A stretch of 17,129 bases of DNA from HK-STAS-PATE-2 sp035906575 (lineage in GTDB: Bacteria; Patescibacteriota; Patescibacteriia; 2-12-FULL-60-25). The stretch is taken from the NCBI GenBank assembly GCA_035906575.1, contig JAMIEW010000009.1, positions 1 to 17,129 on the forward strand, given 5' to 3'. A model generated the notes under the pieces. It made no database searches, was not told the DNA's origin, and saw only the letters and a program-made list of their open reading frames with translations. This document shows positions 13,875 through 17,129 of this stretch, one piece after another (the stretch's first letter is position 1; each line of letters opens with the position of its first letter). Made by a program: the position numbers and the translations under genes.

Positions 13875-14321
13875 ATGCCCCAAAAACCCTCCCTTTACCT
13901 CGCCGCCGATCATGCCGGTCACGCTCTAAAAGAAAAGATCAAGGCTAAACTCAGCGCAAAACGCCAGGTTTTAGATCTTTCGCCAGATCTCGATAAAGAC
14001 GACGATTACCCGCTTCATGCTAAAAAAGTCGCCCTCGCACTGCAAAACGACCAAAAAGCCCTCGGGATTCTCTTCTGTGGCTCGGGTCACGGGATGGACA
14101 TTGCTGCGAACCGCTTCAAAGGGATCCGTGCCATCGTTGCCCGAACGACCAAAGACGCCGCCCTTGCCCGTGAGCATAATCATGCTAATGTGCTCGTTCT
14201 TGGCGGGTGGGGTACCAAACCCGCTCTCGCGCAGTCGATTATTGAAACCTTTTTAACCACCAAGCCCTCCCCTGCCGCCCGCCACAAGCGCCGCGTCAAT
14301 GAGCTTGACCAACTCCTCTAG
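13875..14321 (+). CDS. rpiB: Ribose-5-phosphate isomerase B
   Basis: Interconverts ribose 5-phosphate and ribulose 5-phosphate in the non-oxidative pentose phosphate pathway. At 148 residues it matches the RpiB/LacAB family. The start LYLAADHAGHALK corresponds to the conserved S/A-DHAG motif (Asp12, His13). GILFCGSGHGMDIAANRFKGIRA holds the catalytic cysteine (Cys68) and the phosphate-binding loop, and AREHNHANVLVLGG follows. The C-terminal RHKRRVNEL is typical. The ATG directly follows CCAAATTTT with no Shine-Dalgarno sequence. The rpe-like gene begins 1 nt after its TAG stop, so the two are very probably cotranscribed and act on consecutive pentose phosphates. Confidence 0.94.
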   Translation: MPQKPSLYLAADHAGHALKEKIKAKLSAKRQVLDLSPDLDKDDDYPLHAKKVALALQNDQKALGILFCGSGHGMDIAANRFKGIRAIVARTTKDAALAREHNHANVLVLGGWGTKPALAQSIIETFLTTKPSPAARHKRRVNELDQLL

Positions 14322-14322
14322 C

Positions 14323-14982
14323 ATGACCCTCGAACTCATCCCTGCCCTTCTCGTGAATAGCGAAGAACATGCCCTCGTCCAAGTGACTAAGCTCGGCGAT
14401 TATTCTGGTTGGATTCAAATCGATATTCTTGACGGGACACTTAACCGCTTCAGCGCTTTTTCAGACCCTGACGCGCTCGGATTATTATTGCCGCAGAATC
14501 CGATTGAATTGCATTTGATGGTTTCTGATCCGCTTTTGCACATGAAAGAATGGCAGCGCGTCCTCACACCATCACAATCAAAGCGCGCCATTTGGCATAT
14601 CGAAGCCATGGTTGATCACGGTGGCTTGATTGAATACTGTCTCAACAATAACTGGCAATGCGGTTTAGCGATTGGTCCAAATACCAAAATTGAAGCGCTA
14701 CGCCCATATCTTGATCGCGTGAATGAAATCCTCGTTCTTGGTGTGCATCCTGGTCAGAGCGGACAGCAGCTCATCCCAAAAACGCTCGATACCGTGCGTG
14801 CCCTCAAACAACACCCAGGTCGTCAGTTCGTTATTGGGTTTGATGGCGGGATTAATGGCCAAAATATTCTTGATGTGAAAGCGGCGGGCGTTGAACGCTT
14901 TTGTCTCGCGAGCGCGATCTTTAAAGCCGTGAGTCCGACCAATACCATTGGCCACCTCTCGCAAAAACTCGGGATCTCGTAA
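14323..14982 (+). CDS. Divergent ribulose-phosphate 3-epimerase-like protein
   Basis: A 219-residue TIM-barrel protein of the Rpe family, which interconverts ribulose 5-phosphate and xylulose 5-phosphate. Recognisable landmarks are LIPALLV (2-11, where Rpe has ISPSIL), IDILDG (33-38), ELHLM (His64), GVHPGQSGQQ (in place of VNPGFGGQ) and GFDGGI (Asp174) near the end. Three of the four usual metal ligands (Asp34, His64, Asp174) are kept. The first His, normally in HVDVMDG, is Gln32 here (IQIDILDG), and the usual GHFVPN is GTLNRF. It may be an active but altered epimerase or a related enzyme. The ATG at 14323, 1 nt after rpiB, fits the domain start; an upstream ATG at 14299 would overlap rpiB and add eight non-conserved residues. 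Coupling to rpiB supports a pentose phosphate role. Confidence 0.8.
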   Translation: MTLELIPALLVNSEEHALVQVTKLGDYSGWIQIDILDGTLNRFSAFSDPDALGLLLPQNPIELHLMVSDPLLHMKEWQRVLTPSQSKRAIWHIEAMVDHGGLIEYCLNNNWQCGLAIGPNTKIEALRPYLDRVNEILVLGVHPGQSGQQLIPKTLDTVRALKQHPGRQFVIGFDGGINGQNILDVKAAGVERFCLASAIFKAVSPTNTIGHLSQKLGIS

Positions 14983-14985
14983 ATG

Positions 14986-14994
14986 TGCTAAACT
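14986..14994 (+). promoter_or_regulatory. Extended -10 promoter of the first surface-protein gene
   Basis: TGC plus TAAACT (14986-14994) directly after the rpe-like stop codon, without a clear -35 box. The -10 ends 10 nt before the ATG at 15005, so the leader would be about 3 nt. GGACGGG between them is the closest thing to a Shine-Dalgarno sequence in the window, but it is a poor match and would be largely upstream of the start site. Confidence 0.45.
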
Positions 14995-15004
14995 GGACGG
15001 GTCT

Positions 15005-16456
15005 ATGACTATGAAGACCCTTCTGCTCAAAGCCATCGCCCCTGTAGGCGCGATTGCCCTTTTTGCGATGCCGGTTGTCAGCCATGCTGAAACCGCCGTC
15101 CCCACCCTTTATACCTCGCTCCCAGCGGCCAATAGCCTTATTAAGGGCTCGGGCCCTGCTGTCTATTATCTCTCGTCGAATGGCAAGCGCTATGTCTTCC
15201 CGACCGAGAAGACGTATTTCACTTGGTATAGTGATTTTGCGAATGTCCAAACCATATCTGATGCCGACATGTCGACCATCACTATTGGCGGCAATGTCAC
15301 CTATCGCCCGGGTAAACGCTTAATCAAAATCACCACCGACCCACGCGTTTATGTTGTGGACGCAAACGGCGTCTTGCGTTGGCTTGGGAGTGAAGAAGCC
15401 GCGAAGGCACTTTACGGCGATATGTGGGCAAAGCAGGTCGATGACTTGCCGGATGCCTTTTTCACCAACTACAAACTTGGTACCAATGTCATGACCGTCT
15501 CGGATTTTTCACCATCAACAGCCATGAGCACGGCAAGCTCAATTGATGTTGATAAAACGATTGTAACCCCAACAACACCAACCACTCCGACCACACCTAC
15601 GACTCCGACAACTCCGACGACAACAACACCTGTTGTTACAAATAAAGGGACCCTTTATCTTTCAAAAACAGAAGAAAAGATTTTTGGGACCGTGAATCTT
15701 TTGGCAACAGCAAATCCTGCAACGAACTTCAATAAAATTGATTTGTTCTTCAATGGAATTTTAACCAAGACCTGTGAATATAGCCCCTGCTCAACGGATG
15801 AGACCATCCCAGCAACCGCTGCTTCAAGCGTAGCCGTCGTTGCAAACTTCAAATGGAACAACAATACAACCTTTCAAACGACTTCTACTATTACGGTTAC
15901 CCCGGGTATCGCAGGTCTCTCGCTTGCCGTCACTCGCCCTGAAGTAAGACCAGGCTCTTATCGCGAAGTCGTTGCCACTGTCGACAATAACCGCATCAGT
16001 GCACGCATCATTGAGATCTTTATGGATGGTGTCTTGGTGAAAGCCTGCGACAACGAACAAGAGTGCCGTTATTCTGAACTCGAACAAGGCGCTATTGGTA
16101 CCGTCCACACCTTTACCGCCATCGTCACTGAACCAAGCGGTCAACGAAATACCTCAGAATCTAAAACGATTTCTGTCGTCGCGAACGAGTCCCCTATCAT
16201 TACGGCCTCCATCGGCAATCTCTTGCCTGTTGTCGGCCAACAAACCGATATCACCACCCAAGCAGGCGACGAAGACGGTGTTGATAAGATTGAAATTCTC
16301 GTAAATGGAACGGCAATAAAAACCTGTTCTGCCGCATCGTGCAATACCATGCTCGGTCCTTGGACAATTGCTCAAACGGTAAACGTACAAGTGCGTGCCA
16401 CCGATCTTTTGGGCAAGGTTGGATCGTCAGAAATCTTCAAGGTGAATGTTCGCTAG
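15005..16456 (+). CDS. Exported surface protein: shared N-terminal domain, PTT linker, Ig-like repeats
   Basis: A 483-residue secreted protein. Residues 1-28 are a signal peptide (positive MTMK start, hydrophobic core, cleavage likely after VSHA). Residues 44-160 form a domain with KGSGPAVYYL, NGKRYVFP, KTYFTWY, GGNVTYRPG, ITTDPRVYVVD and DDLPDAFFTNY, shared with the next gene at about 70% identity by eye. A threonine/proline linker (189-209) follows. The rest holds three Ig-like units, each with a strand ending in a paired-cysteine motif: NGILTKTC-x4-C (257/262), DGVLVKAC-x5-C (348/354) and NGTAIKTC-x4-C (441/446). There is no C-terminal anchor or sortase motif. I infer a cell-surface or S-layer-associated role; no enzyme motif is seen. 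The frame is open back to 14948, but that region lies in the rpe-like gene. ATG at 15011 is an alternative start. Confidence 0.85.
   Translation: MTMKTLLLKAIAPVGAIALFAMPVVSHAETAVPTLYTSLPAANSLIKGSGPAVYYLSSNGKRYVFPTEKTYFTWYSDFANVQTISDADMSTITIGGNVTYRPGKRLIKITTDPRVYVVDANGVLRWLGSEEAAKALYGDMWAKQVDDLPDAFFTNYKLGTNVMTVSDFSPSTAMSTASSIDVDKTIVTPTTPTTPTTPTTPTTPTTTTPVVTNKGTLYLSKTEEKIFGTVNLLATANPATNFNKIDLFFNGILTKTCEYSPCSTDETIPATAASSVAVVANFKWNNNTTFQTTSTITVTPGIAGLSLAVTRPEVRPGSYREVVATVDNNRISARIIEIFMDGVLVKACDNEQECRYSELEQGAIGTVHTFTAIVTEPSGQRNTSESKTISVVANESPIITASIGNLLPVVGQQTDITTQAGDEDGVDKIEILVNGTAIKTCSAASCNTMLGPWTIAQTVNVQVRATDLLGKVGSSEIFKVNVR
15569..15631 (+). repeat. Pro-Thr-Thr codon repeat (linker)
   Basis: Twenty-one codons reading PTT five times, then PTTTT and P. 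The DNA is a degenerate tandem of roughly 9-nt units (act-ccg-acc style), so codon choice varies while the peptide repeats. Such Thr/Pro stretches are flexible extracellular linkers and are prone to length change by slippage. Confidence 0.9.
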
Positions 16457-16463
16457 TTTGACG

Positions 16464-16492
16464 GGTATGCCACATTGTTGGCATCCTATAGT
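16464..16492 (+). promoter_or_regulatory. Dyad plus -10 box upstream of the second surface-protein gene
   Basis: GGTATGCCA (16464-16472) pairs with TGGCATCC (16479-16486) with one bulged T and a 6-nt loop, and is followed directly by TATAGT (16487-16492), a five-of-six -10 box. A TTGACG at 16458-16463 is 23 bp away, too far for a normal -35. The hairpin has no U-tract, so it is more likely an operator or weak structure than a terminator. Predicted leader about 12 nt. Confidence 0.4.
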
Positions 16493-16510
16493 CACTTACT
16501 CAATTACTCA

Positions 16511-17129
16511 ATGTACCACTTCTCTATGAAGCTCATGCTTTCTCGCGCAGCCGCGACCCTTGCAACGGTCTCTATGCTCGCAGCACCTCTTGCTGTCGGC
16601 GCTGCAACCACTGGCAACTTTAACGCCGGTGAACTTATCAAAGGTTCTGGTTCAGCTGTTTACTACTTTGCTTCAAACGGCAAACGCTACGTTTTCCCTA
16701 ACGACAAAACGTACTTCACTTGGTACAAAGATTTCGCAACCGTCCGTAGCATCTCTGATGGCGCACTCTCGTCCATCCCACTTGGCGGCAACGTCACCTA
16801 CCGTCCTGGTTACAAGATGGTAAAGATTACGACGGATCCTCGCACCTACGTCGTTGACCAAGGTGGTATCCTTCGCCAGATTGGTTCTGAAGAGCTCGCA
16901 AAGACGCTCTACGGCCTTACCTGGAACAGCCAAGTAGACGATATCCCTGATGCGTTCTTCACTAACTACCGCTTAGGCACCGCTATTCAGACCGCTTCTG
17001 ACTTCTACCCTGGTAACGTGATGACCTTGACGACCACCATCTCTCAAGACAAGCAATTCGATGAAACGATTGCAACGATCACCATTAGCTCGGTAGCGAA
17101 TGGCTTCGTCCCAGCATCTCTCACGATCA
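16511..17129 (+). CDS. Exported surface protein, paralogue of the previous gene, 3'-partial
   Basis: Open from ATG at 16511 to the window end (206 residues visible). Residues 1-32 are a signal peptide (MYHFSMKLML start, Ala-rich hydrophobic core, likely cleavage after VGA or VGAA). Residues 41-157 repeat the shared domain of the upstream protein: KGSGSAVYYF, NGKRYVFPNDKTYFTWY, GGNVTYRPG, KITTDPRTYVVD, DDIPDAFFTNY. After it there is no Pro/Thr linker; the sequence goes on with a beta-rich stretch (TLTTTISQDKQFDETIATITI). Codon choice (tac, ttc, aac, cgt and ggt rich) looks more biased than in its neighbours, as in a highly expressed gene, which would suit an abundant surface or S-layer protein; that is inference. 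MKLM at 16526 is an alternative start. Confidence 0.85.
   Translation, partial: MYHFSMKLMLSRAAATLATVSMLAAPLAVGAATTGNFNAGELIKGSGSAVYYFASNGKRYVFPNDKTYFTWYKDFATVRSISDGALSSIPLGGNVTYRPGYKMVKITTDPRTYVVDQGGILRQIGSEELAKTLYGLTWNSQVDDIPDAFFTNYRLGTAIQTASDFYPGNVMTLTTTISQDKQFDETIATITISSVANGFVPASLTI

Noticed and set aside
14948..15004. Upstream in-frame start for the first surface protein
   Set aside because: It would overlap the end of the rpe-like gene and put 19 polar residues before an otherwise textbook signal peptide.

Overview
The window looks like part of a chromosome from a Candidate Phyla Radiation (Patescibacteria) bacterium. The clues are a pair of exported proteins sharing a 'KGSG..VYY...NGKRYVFP' domain that I associate with these organisms, a type 2 (eukaryote-like) isoleucyl-tRNA synthetase, a short proline-tRNA synthetase without the editing insertion, a VanW-type envelope protein, and compact genes with almost no Shine-Dalgarno sequences. 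The assignment is by recognition only and no lineage below this level is claimed. Most genes are ordinary housekeeping genes. No phage, insertion sequence or CRISPR array is visible.

Layout. 1-1698 (+): 3' part of a VanW/PG-binding envelope protein, closed by a terminator. 1747-1919 (+): a stand-alone small RNA gene with a near-consensus promoter, a 27-position near-perfect stem and a six-T terminator tail; I cannot place it in a family and it is the most interesting item here. 1921-1976: small palindromes running into the end of trxB. 1966-5301 (-): infB, then trxA-trxB, so translation initiation factor IF-2 is followed by a complete thioredoxin system. 5302-5410: divergent infB/truB promoter region with an imperfect 32-bp palindrome. 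5411-8187 (+): truB, rny (RNase Y) and an HU gene, ended by a strong hairpin terminator. 8232-9503 (-): proS, divergent from a PP2C-type phosphatase gene (9576-10718, +). 10806-10882 (+): tRNA-Lys(CTT) with an exact consensus promoter and its own terminator. 10918-13827 (-): ileS. 13875-14982 (+): rpiB and a divergent rpe-like gene, 1 nt apart (pentose phosphate sugar isomerisation). 15005-17129 (+): two paralogous exported surface proteins, the second cut by the window end.

How the parts fit. The window is rich in translation functions (IF-2, TruB, ProRS, IleRS, tRNA-Lys) and RNA turnover (RNase Y), plus redox (TrxA/TrxB), pentose phosphate metabolism and cell-surface construction. Several protein genes have a promoter whose -10 box ends only 6-12 nt before the start codon, so their mRNAs should be leaderless or nearly so. 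None of the 13 complete protein genes ends in TGA. The two RNA genes have the best promoters in the window.
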